A stretch of 64,000 nucleotides of DNA, from NCBI RefSeq assembly GCF_000178855.1, contig NZ_ADVG01000003.1:1612001-1676000 (forward strand), in the 5' to 3' direction. Below are positions 27,929 to 37,033 of the stretch, one piece after another. The position numbers were made by a program, and so were the translations under genes. How positions within the stretch are numbered: the first letter of the stretch is position 1; each line of letters begins with the position of its first letter. The notes below the pieces were generated by a model. It saw nothing but the letters and a program-made list of their open reading frames with translations, did not search any database and was not told where the DNA came from. Origin of the DNA: Ktedonobacter racemifer DSM 44963 (GTDB taxonomy: Bacteria > Chloroflexota > Ktedonobacteria > Ktedonobacterales > Ktedonobacteraceae).

Positions 27929-28250
27929 GTGAGCGAAAAATCCGTGATTACCACCATTTCTTTTGATGCAGATGGAACGTTATGGGATTTCCCCTCTGTG
28001 ATGCAAGAAGCCCTCTCCCGCACACTTCTCGAACTTCTGACCCTTGTCCCTGGATCACTGGCCGAAGCCCTCACCGTAACTGATCTCCAGCAGACACGTG
28101 ACGAAGTAGCAAGAACGCTTCGAGGAAACAAGGTCTCCCTCAACAGCAATCCGGTTTGAGAGCATTCTTCATCGCTTCTCTTTTTCGAGAAAGAGTTTTC
28201 AACGGTTCTCAAAAAGAGAGGAGAATGGAGGCAAAGCGTGGCAATATGCC
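27929..28250 (+). pseudogene. HAD family hydrolase, N-terminal part
   Basis: ISFDADGTLWDF is the HAD motif I (D-x-D-x-T) with the nucleophile Asp. The frame continues to about 28150, shifts, and then reads FESILHRFSFFEKEFSTVLK to about 28225. The remainder of the gene (TYRLGLVTNGNTYQERCGLP..) lies near 32.1 kb, after about 3.9 kb of inserted DNA. GTG at 27929 is a possible start. Not functional. Confidence 0.75.
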
Positions 28251-28339
28251 CAGAAAGGACATTCTCATAGACAGATGTGAAAAAATGTTCTATACTGGAA
28301 GAGATAAGGGGCTTTGACGTCTATCAGGAGCGGTGGGCA

Positions 28340-29522
28340 ATGACTCGAGCGCATAAGATACGTCTCCATCCAACAGAAGAGCAGAAAGGCTATTTTGCCA
28401 AAGCTGCAGGAACCTCGCGCTTCGTTTGGAACTGGGCACTCGCTGAGTGGAATCGCCAATACGAGGCTGGTGAAAAACCGACTGCCTTCAAGCTCAAGAA
28501 GCAGTTTAACGAGATCCGGAGAGCGCAGTATCCCTGGACGTGGGAGGTCACCAAGAATGCCTCCGATCAGCCCTTCCTCGATCTGGCAAACGCCTGGGCC
28601 GCGTATTTTGACGGATTGAAACAGGGAAAAAAGACCGGTCGGCCCACGTTCAAGAGCAAGAAGAAAAGCAAACGGGGCTTTTATCTGGCCAACGATCAAT
28701 TCGAGCTTGGGGACCATCGGATCTGGATCCCCAAGCTCGGCTGGGTGAATATGGCAGAGAAGTTGCGCTTTGTGGGCAGGAAGGTGACAGGTGCGCGCAT
28801 TACCAAAACGGCGGACTGGTGGTTTGTCTCGATTCAAGTCGAACTTCCAGATGCGATCCCGGCGAAGAAACCGGCTGCTTGTGGCATCGATGTCGGACTG
28901 AACCGACTAGCAACCTTGAGTACGGGAGAGGGAGTCGAGAACCAAGCCTTCCTCAAAACGGCGCTCAAAAAGCTCCGTCAGGCCAACAAACGGCTGCATC
29001 GCCGCACCCTGGGCTCAAAAAACCGGGAGAAAGCACGCAGGCAGGTTGCACGCCTGCACTACCGAATCACCTGCATGAGAGATGATGTGCTCCACAAGCT
29101 GACCACCCGGCTCGCGAACTGCTACGGGATCATTGGCATTGAAGACCTCAACCGGAAGCGGGTTGCTCAAGAATCGCAAGCTCGCGCGTTCGTTCTCGGA
29201 TGCGGCATTAGGCAAACTCTTGAACGTGCTGAAGGCGAAGGTGGAGCAACGAGGTGGGCACGTCATCAAGGTCAACCGTTTCTTTGCTTCCAGTAAAACC
29301 TGTCACGGTTGCGGTTGGAAGTGGGAAGACATGCAACTCTCAGATCGGGTGTTTCTCTGTCAGAACCCGCACTGCGCGTATGCTCAATTCGAGCAGGATA
29401 GAGATTATAACGCCTCTCTCAATATCCTGGCGGAAGCCCTCCGCTTGATCGGGCTCATTGATCAAGCCGTCTCCGGTACTGGCTCGGACGAAGACGCAAA
29501 CTTGGCTGTGGACGCGGGGTAA
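28340..29522 (+). pseudogene. tnpB: TnpB nuclease, one frameshift
   Basis: From ATG 28340 (MTRAHKIRLHPTEEQKGYFA) the frame covers the N-terminal domain, RuvC-I (CGIDVGLNRLATLS) and RuvC-II (IIGIEDLN, about 29138). One indel near 29150-29160 then moves the rest into the next frame: LARSFSDAALGKLLNVLKAK, zinc finger CHGCGWKW..CQNPHC and RuvC-III DRDYNASLNI. Joined length is about 390 aa. It lies inside the broken HAD gene. Confidence 0.85.
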
Positions 29523-29689
29523 GACCAAAAATGTGCTGGTCACATTGAGGCACCTACGGATGAAGCAGCAACAACGAACGATGTGGGAGAGCTATGCTCG
29601 CATACGTTTTCCTACATTTATTGGAGCAGAAGATGTCTGAACCCTTGTTCCGTGGACAAGCGCGAGTGTTGAACGAGCCTGCCAAGGTG

Positions 29690-30062
29690 CTTCAATCGAA
29701 AATACAGCTCGTTGAGCATCCTGTGGGCGCGGCTGATCCAAGCCGACGAGTCGCTGGTTCGCACGGCAGGCCAAATGGAAGCCTTTTGTCATATGCTGTG
29801 TCAACGCCAAGGATATCGGCTGCGGGGGTGGCTGGAAGAAGTGGAGCAGCATGGCGAGCCTGAACTGCAGGCATTTGCACGCAATCTGCACAAAGAGGAG
29901 TCTGCCGTACAAGCAAGGCTAACTCTGGCGTGGAGCAACGGGCCAACGGAAGGCTTTATCCATCGCCTCAAACTGCTAAAGCGGCAAGCGTATGGCCGGG
30001 CAGGCGTCGCCTTGCTCAAACAGCAGATGCTCTTCCATCCCTCTGACCTAATAGCCGCTTGA
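29690..30062 (+). pseudogene. ISL3 family transposase, C-terminal fragment
   Basis: Reads LQAFARNLHKEESAVQARLT, LAWSNGPTEGFIHRLKLLKR and QAYGRAGVALLKQQ, the end of ISL3 transposases, including the catalytic Glu in NGPTEG. Everything upstream of about 29690 is lost or scrambled. Confidence 0.8.
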
Positions 30063-30198
30063 CTCTCATGACCAACCGCTCGATCAGCGAGAAGGCGCAA
30101 GACCACAGGTCTCAGTAGCGAGGTTTCCTACTTCTATTCCTCTTTTCCGCCCATGGCCTCGGCTGGTCCAGCCGCGATCCACGTGAAACCGCGGCGAC

Positions 30199-30639
30199 TC
30201 AGCCGAGTTCTTGGGCCAGCCCGATGAGAAGTCCTTCAGGTCCGCGGATGTAGCAGAGCCGATACGCGTCTTGGTACTGGACCACTTCGCTGCTGACAAG
30301 CTCTGCGCCGTGCTTGCGGAGCCGGACGAGCGTATCGTCGATGTCGTCCACGGCAAACATGACGCGTAGGTAGCCGAGAGCGTTAACTGGGGCGTTCCGG
30401 TGATCGGCGACCACAGGAGGCGTGATAAATCGCGAGAGCTCGAGCCGGCTGTGGCCGTCTGGCGTGCGCATCATGGCGATCTCAACGCGCTGGTCGCCCA
30501 GTCCAGTGACGCGCCCTGCCCACTCGCCTTCTACCATGGCTCGCCCTTCGAGCACGAGGCCGAGCTCAGCGAAAAAAGAGATAGCGGCATCGAGGGATCC
30601 CACCACGATGCCGATGTTGTCCATTCGTTTAAGTGCCAT
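30199..30639 (-). CDS. VOC family protein (glyoxalase/dioxygenase fold)
   Basis: 146 aa, a single VOC domain of two beta-alpha-beta-beta-beta modules. The N-terminal module reads MDNIGIVVGSLDAAISFFAE and the second YLRVMFAVDDIDDTLVRLRK with YIRGPEGLLIGLAQELG at the end. The terminal Glu of PEGLLIGLAQE could be a metal ligand, but the usual first His is replaced in MDNIGIVV, so activity is uncertain. It is isolated, between an ISL3 tail and an ISAs1 element, within the DNA that split the HAD gene. Confidence 0.85.
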   Translation of the reverse strand: MALKRMDNIGIVVGSLDAAISFFAELGLVLEGRAMVEGEWAGRVTGLGDQRVEIAMMRTPDGHSRLELSRFITPPVVADHRNAPVNALGYLRVMFAVDDIDDTLVRLRKHGAELVSSEVVQYQDAYRLCYIRGPEGLLIGLAQELG

Positions 30640-30692
30640 ATATCCATTCTATAATATGTCGTCCGTCCTGTCAACGAACTCAGACCAGGAGG

Positions 30693-32048
30693 CAGGGCTT
30701 TTTGGTTTACCCGTATTACCGTGATAACTTGCCACACAGCAGTTGCAAGGCCTCGCGAGGCTGAGCACAAAAATGCCGCATAGCAGAGGCGACATTGTTG
30801 ACCTGCAACCAATCCATCATGGCGAGTACCCCTCCATTAAGGGCTGCTAACGCTGCTGGAGCCCCTGCCAAACGGACTTGAGAGGCATCTTCACCCATCG
30901 TCACATCACGCCGATAGTGTAGGCGGTTTTCAATACACCAATGGGCTTGCTGCAACTGGAGTAAGCGTGCTGCGTTGGCCAGACGAGGCGGCAGATTGGT
31001 GAGACCATAGACGATCTCCTCACGCACCTTCCCATCCTTTTGATGCGTCGTGTGCCTGCGCAACCGGAAGACCTGTGCCACACCTGCCCATTGCGGCTCA
31101 AACCAGTCATTCATCAGCGTGCTGCTCCACAGTTCTCTGATTTCCAGACGTCCATGCCCCTTTTGAACGCTCTTGGCATACTGCCACTGCTGGCGGGGAG
31201 CGTCTTCTTCCTCAAAAAAGTCGCGGAGATCTTCATAGAGTTGTGGCTGATTCAGCTTGGCAATCAGCAGATAGTAGCCTCCATAGCGCTCAACCGCCGC
31301 ACACCACTTTGCTTGCGTATGCATGGCATCGGCACTAATGATACGCCCTTTGACCAAGGCGGGATGCAACAAGGCCGCCGCCGCACTGATCTCATTTTCT
31401 TTGCTGCGAACCCCACGTTGGGCGAGGACAATGCCGCTTTGGCACTCATAGAGGCAGAGCAGATGGACAGGAGGCTGCTCACTGCTCTGGTGTCCTAAGG
31501 TTCCTCGCATCTGTTTGCCATCCATGGCTGTCTGAATGAGCGGCTTCTCTTGACCTGGCTTGGAAAGCCGACCAGATTCCTCACCGCAGTGCTCAACCGC
31601 TCTGGCTTTCAGCACAACACAGCCAAGACGGTGGCAATCTCCTGGTCATTACACTGACTGAGTGCAAAGGTGTAGGTCGAATTCGTTGGAAAGCGCCTCG
31701 GCCAGCCCAAATAGCCCTGAAGTTGCTCCTTTCTCTCGTCAATCCACTCCACAATCCCGTGGATACTGCTCTCTCCTGCCAGCTTTCCTAACAGCAGCAG
31801 CGTCAATATTAACGGAAGGGGATAACGTCTCCCTCGTTTGCCACGTCGATCTTTCACCTGAGCAAAGGCGGCGTAGAAGGAGGTGGGATCCACGTGAAGC
31901 GCTTCGGGAAAGGCTTTTTTCATTTCGTCAGATATGGTAAGGTACATCCAAGGTCATTTCTCGCTTTCTTAGGGGTGTTTTGAGTTTTCCTAAGTGTAGC
32001 AAGAAATGACTTCTTTTTCACTCTTTTCGGGTAAACCAAAAAGCCCTG
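30693..32048 (-). mobile_element. ISAs1 family insertion sequence
   Basis: 1356 bp with perfect ends CAGGGCTTTTTGGTTTACCC at both sides (21 bp in all), flanked by the 10-bp duplication GACCAGGAGG (30683-30692 and 32049-32058), as expected for ISAs1. The transposase is frameshifted. The clean target duplication dates this as one of the latest insertions in the region. Confidence 0.93.
30716..31947 (-). pseudogene. ISAs1 family transposase, frameshifted
   Basis: First frame 31947-31609 (YAAFAQVKDRRGKRGRRYPL.., GIVEWIDERKEQLQGYLGWP) covers the N-terminal domain. Second frame 31615-30716 carries AMDGKQMRGTLGHQ (D), IISADAMHTQ (D) and QQAHWCIENRLHYRRDV (E). They overlap by 7 bp and are offset by -1 at TTGTGCTGAAAG. 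No classical slippery run is present, so a mutation is more likely than programmed frameshifting. Total length would be about 400 aa, normal for the family. Confidence 0.85.
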
Positions 32049-32059
32049 GACCAGGAGGT

Positions 32060-32471
32060 TCCACCAACAATCGGGTGCTAAGCTGCCATTACGTTGTATC
32101 CCGATGGCTCTCTCTGTTGAAAGATACCTATCGTCTCGGGCTTGTCACCAATGGAAACACCTACCAAGAACGCTGCGGCTTACCGGGTCTGTTTGCTTTT
32201 ACGATTTTTGCCCAAGATTATCAAGTACAGGAGCCTCAGCCTGAATTCTATGAGCGGGTCCTTTCTGAGACGCACACACCCTCAGGAGATCATTCATGTT
32301 GGCGATTCCTTACACAACGACGTAGGTGGAGCGCAAGCAGTCGGTATCCGGGCCATCTAGGTGAATCGTCACCAAGTGCGAAATGAAACAAGCATACAAC
32401 CTTTTGCCGAGATCACTGAGCTTTCGGAACTGCCTGACGTGCTTGCCCAACGCGCCTTTTGTGAGAGGTAA
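32060..32471 (+). pseudogene. HAD family hydrolase, C-terminal part
   Basis: Reads TYRLGLVTNGNTYQERCGLP (motif II T/S-N-G-N), FAFTIFAQDYQVQEP, then after a shift EIIHVGDSLHNDVGGAQAVG (motif IV G-D-S/D) and, in another frame, NETSIQPFAEITELSELPDV. It is the continuation of the gene that starts at 27929. At least three frame changes. Confidence 0.75.
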
Positions 32472-32490
32472 GCAGTTGTAGATCGCTCAT

Positions 32491-33015
32491 TTACAAAACA
32501 TCAATGAAAGAAGCCAGATGAGGAGCAGCTTTTCTAGAAAAGTTTGTCCCAGTGTCCAGGATTGAGGGCAATGTTCCACGTTTGCGGGCCAAATCCGTCC
32601 ACTTCGTAGGGGATTTACCATCAGGAGACCAGCCAGAGAGCACGAGCAGACTTGCCGCCATCAAAGCGGCCCGTCCAAGCCCTTGCCGACAGTGGAGAGC
32701 AATGTGCTTGCCCTGCACGCGCTGGTCATCAAGCAGTTGTATGAGAGCCAGTGTGCGATCGTTGAGAGGTGGCACGCTACGGTCGATGATCGGGAAGGAA
32801 AAGAAGGTTATGTCCTGGGTTTTGCAGAATGCAGATTCCTCTGCAAGCTCGAACTCATCGATCTCTAGGGGGGTGAGCAGGGAGACCAGCACATGGACGC
32901 CTGCCTCGCGCAGGGCGGTAACCTCATCAAGCAGCCAGTCACCACCGCGTGGACGGGCCATCATGCTGATGCACCCGGCAGGCAGTTCGCGAAGAGAATA
33001 CAGTTGTGCACGCAT
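32491..33015 (-). CDS. Cysteine-based protein phosphatase (dual-specificity type)
   Basis: 174 aa. The P-loop HCRQGLGRAAL near residue 124 fits the HCX5R signature of tyrosine/dual-specificity phosphatases, and the general-acid loop is likely around residues 75-85 (FFSFPIIDRSVPP, Asp78). The N-terminus (GCISMMARPRGGDWLLDEVT) resembles the CDKN3/swiss-army-knife phosphatase group found in bacteria. Cytoplasmic. A Ser/Thr kinase lies 16 kb away but there is no direct link. It runs divergently from the HAD fragment. Confidence 0.8.
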   Translation of the reverse strand: MRAQLYSLRELPAGCISMMARPRGGDWLLDEVTALREAGVHVLVSLLTPLEIDEFELAEESAFCKTQDITFFSFPIIDRSVPPLNDRTLALIQLLDDQRVQGKHIALHCRQGLGRAALMAASLLVLSGWSPDGKSPTKWTDLARKRGTLPSILDTGTNFSRKAAPHLASFIDVL

Positions 33016-33060
33016 CTGGATCTCTCTCTCATATGAGACGTGATTGAAGCATATAATGAA

Positions 33061-33369
33061 TTATCCCCAATGCTTCTCGTGTGCTCGCAGCTGGCGAGCT
33101 ACACGCCGCCGATGAAGGCGTTTCAGTTTCTTTTGGCTATCAAGTACCTCGCTGCGGATCCACGCATGACGATCAAAGCGGCGATGAGCGATCTCTCTGT
33201 CGTCCCATGAACCAGCAAAGAGCGTCTGGTCGGGACGCTTCATGTGTGGGGGCGGAAAATACTGTGCCTCATCCCAGGTTCGTCTAGCGACCTTCGCTCC
33301 ATACCATTCGCGAATCATGCCGACACTACGGATACAGCGAAAGTAACAGGGAATATACGGAAATTTCAA
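33061..33369 (-). CDS. Unknown small basic protein
   Basis: About 102 aa, rich in Arg, Trp and Tyr (MIREWYGAKVARRTWDEAQY, KKLKRLHRRRVARQLRAHEK). No family recognised; the C-terminus could bind nucleic acid. I start it at the TTG ending at 33369 because a perfect AAGGAGG lies 6-7 bases before it. That ribosome binding site is enclosed in a 16-bp hairpin, so expression may depend on opening it. Confidence 0.55.
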   Translation of the reverse strand: MKFPYIPCYFRCIRSVGMIREWYGAKVARRTWDEAQYFPPPHMKRPDQTLFAGSWDDREIAHRRFDRHAWIRSEVLDSQKKLKRLHRRRVARQLRAHEKHWG

Positions 33370-33374
33370 GTGAC

Positions 33375-33409
33375 TCCTCCTTAGCACGAAACATTCGTGC
33401 TAAGGAGGA
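33375..33409 (-). promoter_or_regulatory. Hairpin that hides the ribosome binding site
   Basis: TCCTCCTTAGCACGAA, loop of 3 nt, then its exact complement. In the minus-strand mRNA the right arm ends ..CTAAGGAGGA, which is the Shine-Dalgarno sequence of the gene ending at 33369. No U run follows, which argues against a simple terminator. Confidence 0.65.
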
Positions 33410-33449
33410 TGCCTACTTTCAATCATAGAGGCCTTCTTTCTCCATCTGA

Positions 33450-33812
33450 TCACTTCCTCTGCATGAGCCACTCAAGACCCTGCTCGATAATGAACGGACT
33501 CCTGTTTCGCTCTGGCTTCCAACCCACTTCTAAAGCCTTTTGAATGATCCAAGCCGCATATTTTGGCTGATGGAAATTGGCTCTCCATGATTCTGCGAAT
33601 AGCTTTTCAAGATCAAGCGGAGCCCCCGTTCGCAGTGGACCCCCAATGATGGGATCTTCCCAGGTACGAAAAAAGATGCGCAGAGGGCCGGCTTTTGTCT
33701 GGGACAGATAGGCAGTAAAACCATCCTGGCACTGCCATGGTTTCGTTGGATCACCAGTCGCTTCATAGCCTGGAGTTAAACTCCCAGAGGTAGGTTTGGC
33801 TTTGCACGACAA
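33450..33812 (-). CDS. Unknown protein
   Basis: 120 aa, no family recognised. It has a conserved look (LRIFFRTWEDPIIGGPLRTG, YAAWIIQKALEVGWKPERNR) with an even spread of hydrophobic residues, no membrane segment and no Cys cluster. It is co-oriented with the small basic gene downstream, 80 bp away. The start is uncertain because the first 15 residues are of low complexity. Confidence 0.5.
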   Translation of the reverse strand: MSCKAKPTSGSLTPGYEATGDPTKPWQCQDGFTAYLSQTKAGPLRIFFRTWEDPIIGGPLRTGAPLDLEKLFAESWRANFHQPKYAAWIIQKALEVGWKPERNRSPFIIEQGLEWLMQRK

Positions 33813-33839
33813 TCCGTCTGAGCTTCTTTTTCACTTCGC

Positions 33840-34600
33840 ACCTCCCCTCAAAAACTAACATATTCTGGAGTCTCTGTCTACATGCGCTCATCATCTCTGG
33901 CGCGAGGCCCAGTAGAAGCATCATGACTTGACGGATATCCAGAAAGTCGACGTTAAGCGGTGGCTAGGTAAGGCCCTTTCCTACCGAGTTGGTACCTGGT
34001 TTGATGAAAGTGGCCTGCTCCTAGTCAAAGGCGAGCCTGATACACGTAGTGGAGTGGTGTACTGGTCCGTCGCCTTCCCTAAGCCTGGGGGATCATCATA
34101 TTGCTTGTGTTTTGCTACTATTGCACTTGGGTGTGGCAAGGTTTTTTGCGTGAGGCAGAGTCCTGGCAACAAGCCGCTGCTTATGCGCTTATGCTCTAAA
34201 CAGACTCCACCCCAAAAAGATGTGGCGTACCCGTCAGCTCTGGAGAGGGTGCGCCACATCTTTTTGGGGTGGAGTGAAGGTTGCTGCCACCAGCCGCAAA
34301 GTAAGATCTGAAGAGAGCAGAGTGCCGACTTCTGCTTTGGAAAGTGAACTCTACCTGTTTTGGCTATTTTTCCTGATCGCCTTGTGCTCATGAGTGGCTC
34401 TGGATATACGCAACTGTGAGAGGCGAGTGCCAACTCCGTCACTATCCGGCACTTTTCGAGCTTTACCTACTTCGCCCCTGGTAGCAGCAACCTTCACCCC
34501 TATTAGGATGCTCTTATGAGCCTCATTTCGCCATTCCTGTTCAGGTGTCGCGAGTCTGCACTAGATGGGAAAAGAATTAGGAATGTGAGAACTGTGCAAA
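33840..34600. other. Gap with a perfect 24-bp hairpin
   Basis: Open frames on both strands here are antisense to each other and show no family signal. The main structure is an inverted pair of 24 bp, ACTCCACCCCAAAAAGATGT.. at 34204-34227 and its exact complement at 34252-34275, around a 24-nt loop. It could be a terminator or a mobile palindrome. Confidence 0.5.
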
Positions 34601-34616
34601 GGGAAGTAAAAGCGCG

Positions 34617-34658
34617 GGAGGCGTCGTCCGCTCGCGCAAGCGAGCGGACGACGCCTCC
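34617..34658 (-). terminator. GC-rich terminator of the small gene
   Basis: GGAGGCGTCGTCCGCTCGC, tetraloop, exact complement (19-bp stem). On the minus strand it follows the 57-codon gene by 8 bp. The sequence after it (CGCGCTTTTACTTCC) contains a short T run. Confidence 0.7.
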
Positions 34659-34666
34659 TTGTCACC

Positions 34667-34840
34667 TCAGCTACCGGAGCCGCTGTCGCCGGTCAGCTTC
34701 TTGCCGGCCTCCTCGATGCCCGGGACGAGGTCTCCCCGACCGGCGGCGGTGGCGAGGCCCTTGGCGGTGGCGATCTCGACCTTGGCGACGGCCTGACCAG
34801 CCGGCGACTTGACGACCGCGGCGGCGGCCTTCTTGATGCC
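34667..34840 (-). CDS. 57-aa GC-rich small protein
   Basis: MGIKKAAAAVVKSPAGQAVA.. to KKLTGDSGSGS, rich in Ala, Lys and Gly, with one probable amphipathic helix. GC content is far above the flanking DNA and third positions are almost all G or C. GGAAGGA lies 8-14 bases before the ATG, and a strong terminator follows 8 bp after the stop. Together they form a compact cassette, probably from a high-GC donor such as an actinomycete. No function can be assigned. Confidence 0.6.
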   Translation of the reverse strand, partial: GIKKAAAAVVKSPAGQAVAKVEIATAKGLATAAGRGDLVPGIEEAGKKLTGDSGSGS

Positions 34841-35139
34841 CATCGTGCATATCCTTCCGGAGGTGGACATCTCCGCGTTTGCTGGAGATGTAGCTCGCCC
34901 GAGTAAGAATCCCTCATGGCGAACTATACCTTCTACAAACGGCGAGGTGATGTGTGTTTTATGTTCCTTCCCAGCCGAGAGGTCATTGCTGATCTCGTTT
35001 TGCTTCATCGGTGAGAAACGCACGCAGGATACACTGCAACCCTTGTGTGTTCGATAGCCCCAACAACTCAGCCAAGCTGAGGTGGGGAGAGGAACTTATA
35101 CAATGAGCAGATGATACCAGAAAACCAGAAGTTGTTCAA

Positions 35140-36500
35140 GGGGTCGCATTCCCTCAAGTAAAATGTTACTGAAGAAGGTACACTTCCCTCAAATAAGAAT
35201 GTTACCGAGGGGAGGAAGAGCATGCCGACAGAAGACGAGATGACTGTGAGCGAACGTCGAAAATATCTCAAGCGAATGAAGCCCTTGTACATCAAAGCTG
35301 AGCGAACGGAACAAAGTCGTATGCTCACCGAAATGGAGCAGGTAACGGGTTTGCATCGCAAAAGCCTGCTCAGATTGTTGCATGCTCCCACGCTGGAGCG
35401 CAAGAAGCGGGAAAAAGGAAGAGGGCGCACCGATGGGTTAGCCGTTGAGCAAGTGATCCTGGTGGTGTGGGAAAGTTTGGATTATGTGTGTGCCGAACGA
35501 TTGACGCCTGTGCTGCTTTCCACAGCAGAGCATCTGGCTCGCTTTCGCAGTGTGCGGCTCACCAGCGAGGTCCGTGAGCGGCTCGCCCAGATCAGTGAGG
35601 CCACGGTGACGCGGATCTTGTACAAGTACCGTAGCCGTAAACAGCGCTTGCCGCAAAAAGGCCCAGAACGAGCCAATCAAGTGCGCAAGCCAGTCCCGAT
35701 GAAGCGCATTCCATGGGAAACCAGCGAGACCGGCCATTTTGAAGTCGATCTGGTCCAGCACAGTGGGGAAAGCGGCGAGGGGATCTTTGCCTTTACGTTG
35801 CAAATGGTGGATGTAGCCACAGGCTGGAGTGAACGGGTAGCGATCCTGGGTAAAGGACAACAGGCCATGGAAGGTGGTTTCCGCCACATCCTACAACGCC
35901 TCCCCTTTGCGGTCAAGGAACTGCATCCCGATAATGGGTCGGAGTTCTTTAATCATCATCTCGTGCGCTTCTGGGGCGAGGCGATCACTGGTCTGATGTT
36001 GAGTCGGAGCCGGCCCTACCAGAAAAATGACAACCGGTTTGTTGAGCAGAAAAATGCGACTCTGGTGCGCCAGTATTTCGGGGCCATTCGCTTGGATACT
36101 CCTGAGCAGGTGCAAGCGATGAACGCCCTCTATGAACACATGTGGATCTACTACAATTTCTTTCAGCCCGTCCTGCATTTGAAGGAAAAAGTGTGCCAGG
36201 CCGACAAGGTCGTGCGTCATTGGGACCAAGCCCAAACGCCCTATCAGCGCCTGATCGCCGCTGGAGGACAGAGCCTCGACCAACGCACGCGTTTGCAAGC
36301 TCTCTACGAGCAGACCAACCCTATGGCTTTGCGAAAGGAGATTTACCGCTTGCTGGATGCGCTGTGGGACACTCCCTGTGCAACCGCCAGCATCGCTTAA
36401 ATTGTTCTGCTTTTCTCAAGGAAGGAGATTGTCGGCTCCAGTAACATTCTTATTTGAGGGAACCATCTCCCTTCGGTAACATTTTTATTTGACTTGACAC
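35140..36500 (+). mobile_element. DDE insertion sequence with doubled terminal repeats
   Basis: Each end has two tandem units of the type CCCTCAAATAAGAATGTTAC. The left pair is at about 35151-35171 and 35184-35205, the right pair (inverted) at about 36438-36462 and 36470-36491. Outer units differ slightly (CAAGTAAAATGTTAC, CAAATAAAAATGTTAC). The doubled units are probably transposase binding sites. One intact gene lies inside. Confidence 0.8.
35222..36400 (+). CDS. Integrase-core (rve) transposase, ISNCY-like
   Basis: 392 aa, undamaged. The N-terminal part holds a helix-turn-helix (LTEMEQVTGLHRKSLLRLLH). The RNase H-like core has GHFEVDLVQHSG (D), ELHPDNGSEFFNHHLVRFW (D) and NDNRFVEQKN (E). 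Length and motifs fit integrase-type transposases of the IS1202/ISNCY groups; I cannot decide the exact family. ATG at 35222 has GAGGAAG upstream. Confidence 0.85.
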   Translation: MPTEDEMTVSERRKYLKRMKPLYIKAERTEQSRMLTEMEQVTGLHRKSLLRLLHAPTLERKKREKGRGRTDGLAVEQVILVVWESLDYVCAERLTPVLLSTAEHLARFRSVRLTSEVRERLAQISEATVTRILYKYRSRKQRLPQKGPERANQVRKPVPMKRIPWETSETGHFEVDLVQHSGESGEGIFAFTLQMVDVATGWSERVAILGKGQQAMEGGFRHILQRLPFAVKELHPDNGSEFFNHHLVRFWGEAITGLMLSRSRPYQKNDNRFVEQKNATLVRQYFGAIRLDTPEQVQAMNALYEHMWIYYNFFQPVLHLKEKVCQADKVVRHWDQAQTPYQRLIAAGGQSLDQRTRLQALYEQTNPMALRKEIYRLLDALWDTPCATASIA

Positions 36501-36953
36501 GGGGGTTAAGAAGGGGAAAATGACATTTACAGGCCAAATGCGCCCTCTAGGAAAATGGGTAAAATTCCACTACCAAAGAAAAGTCGGAGCCATTGAAATT
36601 GTTCAGATAATGCCTATATTGCCCGCTACTCTGCCCCTGGTGACAATAGCCTTCATTCCACTCCTTTTTGCGTCGGGTCCGTTCAGGCAACAAGCCGCTG
36701 CCACACGCGGCGTAAACGCACTGAGAGCTTTCTTGAGGGAAATGATCGTGGGAGATGATAAGGGAGGTCCCGCACACAACATCGCGTTCTCGCGCGATTG
36801 GTCTTTCATTGCGAACCCGCCGAAGAGAGAGGATCCACAGTCTCTCCCCTCTTTCCAATCGCGCTGTTCTCTCCCATCGTCCCATCTCTCCATTACCCTA
36901 GATGAGCTCGACGCAAAAAACTTGCCGCACCCAATTGTTCTCTTGCAAGGAGA
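36501..36953. other. Gap, no credible gene
   Basis: A long + frame (36520-37152) exists but overlaps a terminator and a better minus-strand gene, lacks a binding site and has no family resemblance. Nothing else seen. Confidence 0.45.
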
Positions 36954-36989
36954 AAAAGCATCGTGGCTTGGCCAAGCCACGATGCTTTT
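36954..36989. terminator. Perfect bidirectional terminator
   Basis: AAAAGCATCGTGGCTTGG directly followed by its complement, with A and T runs at the two sides. It follows the small membrane zinc-finger gene (minus strand) by about 45 bp and would also stop transcription from the left. Confidence 0.8.
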
Positions 36990-37033
36990 GTTGTTGGTGA
37001 GCCCAGCCCGCGAGCGAGGGCCTTTTCGTCACG

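Noticed and set aside
31609..31620. Programmed frameshift site in ISAs1
   Set aside because: No slippery heptamer is present at the overlap; a simple indel explains it.
33928..34442. Overlapping frames on both strands (127 and 153 codons)
   Set aside because: They are mutual shadows and both run through a perfect 24-bp hairpin; neither shows a domain.
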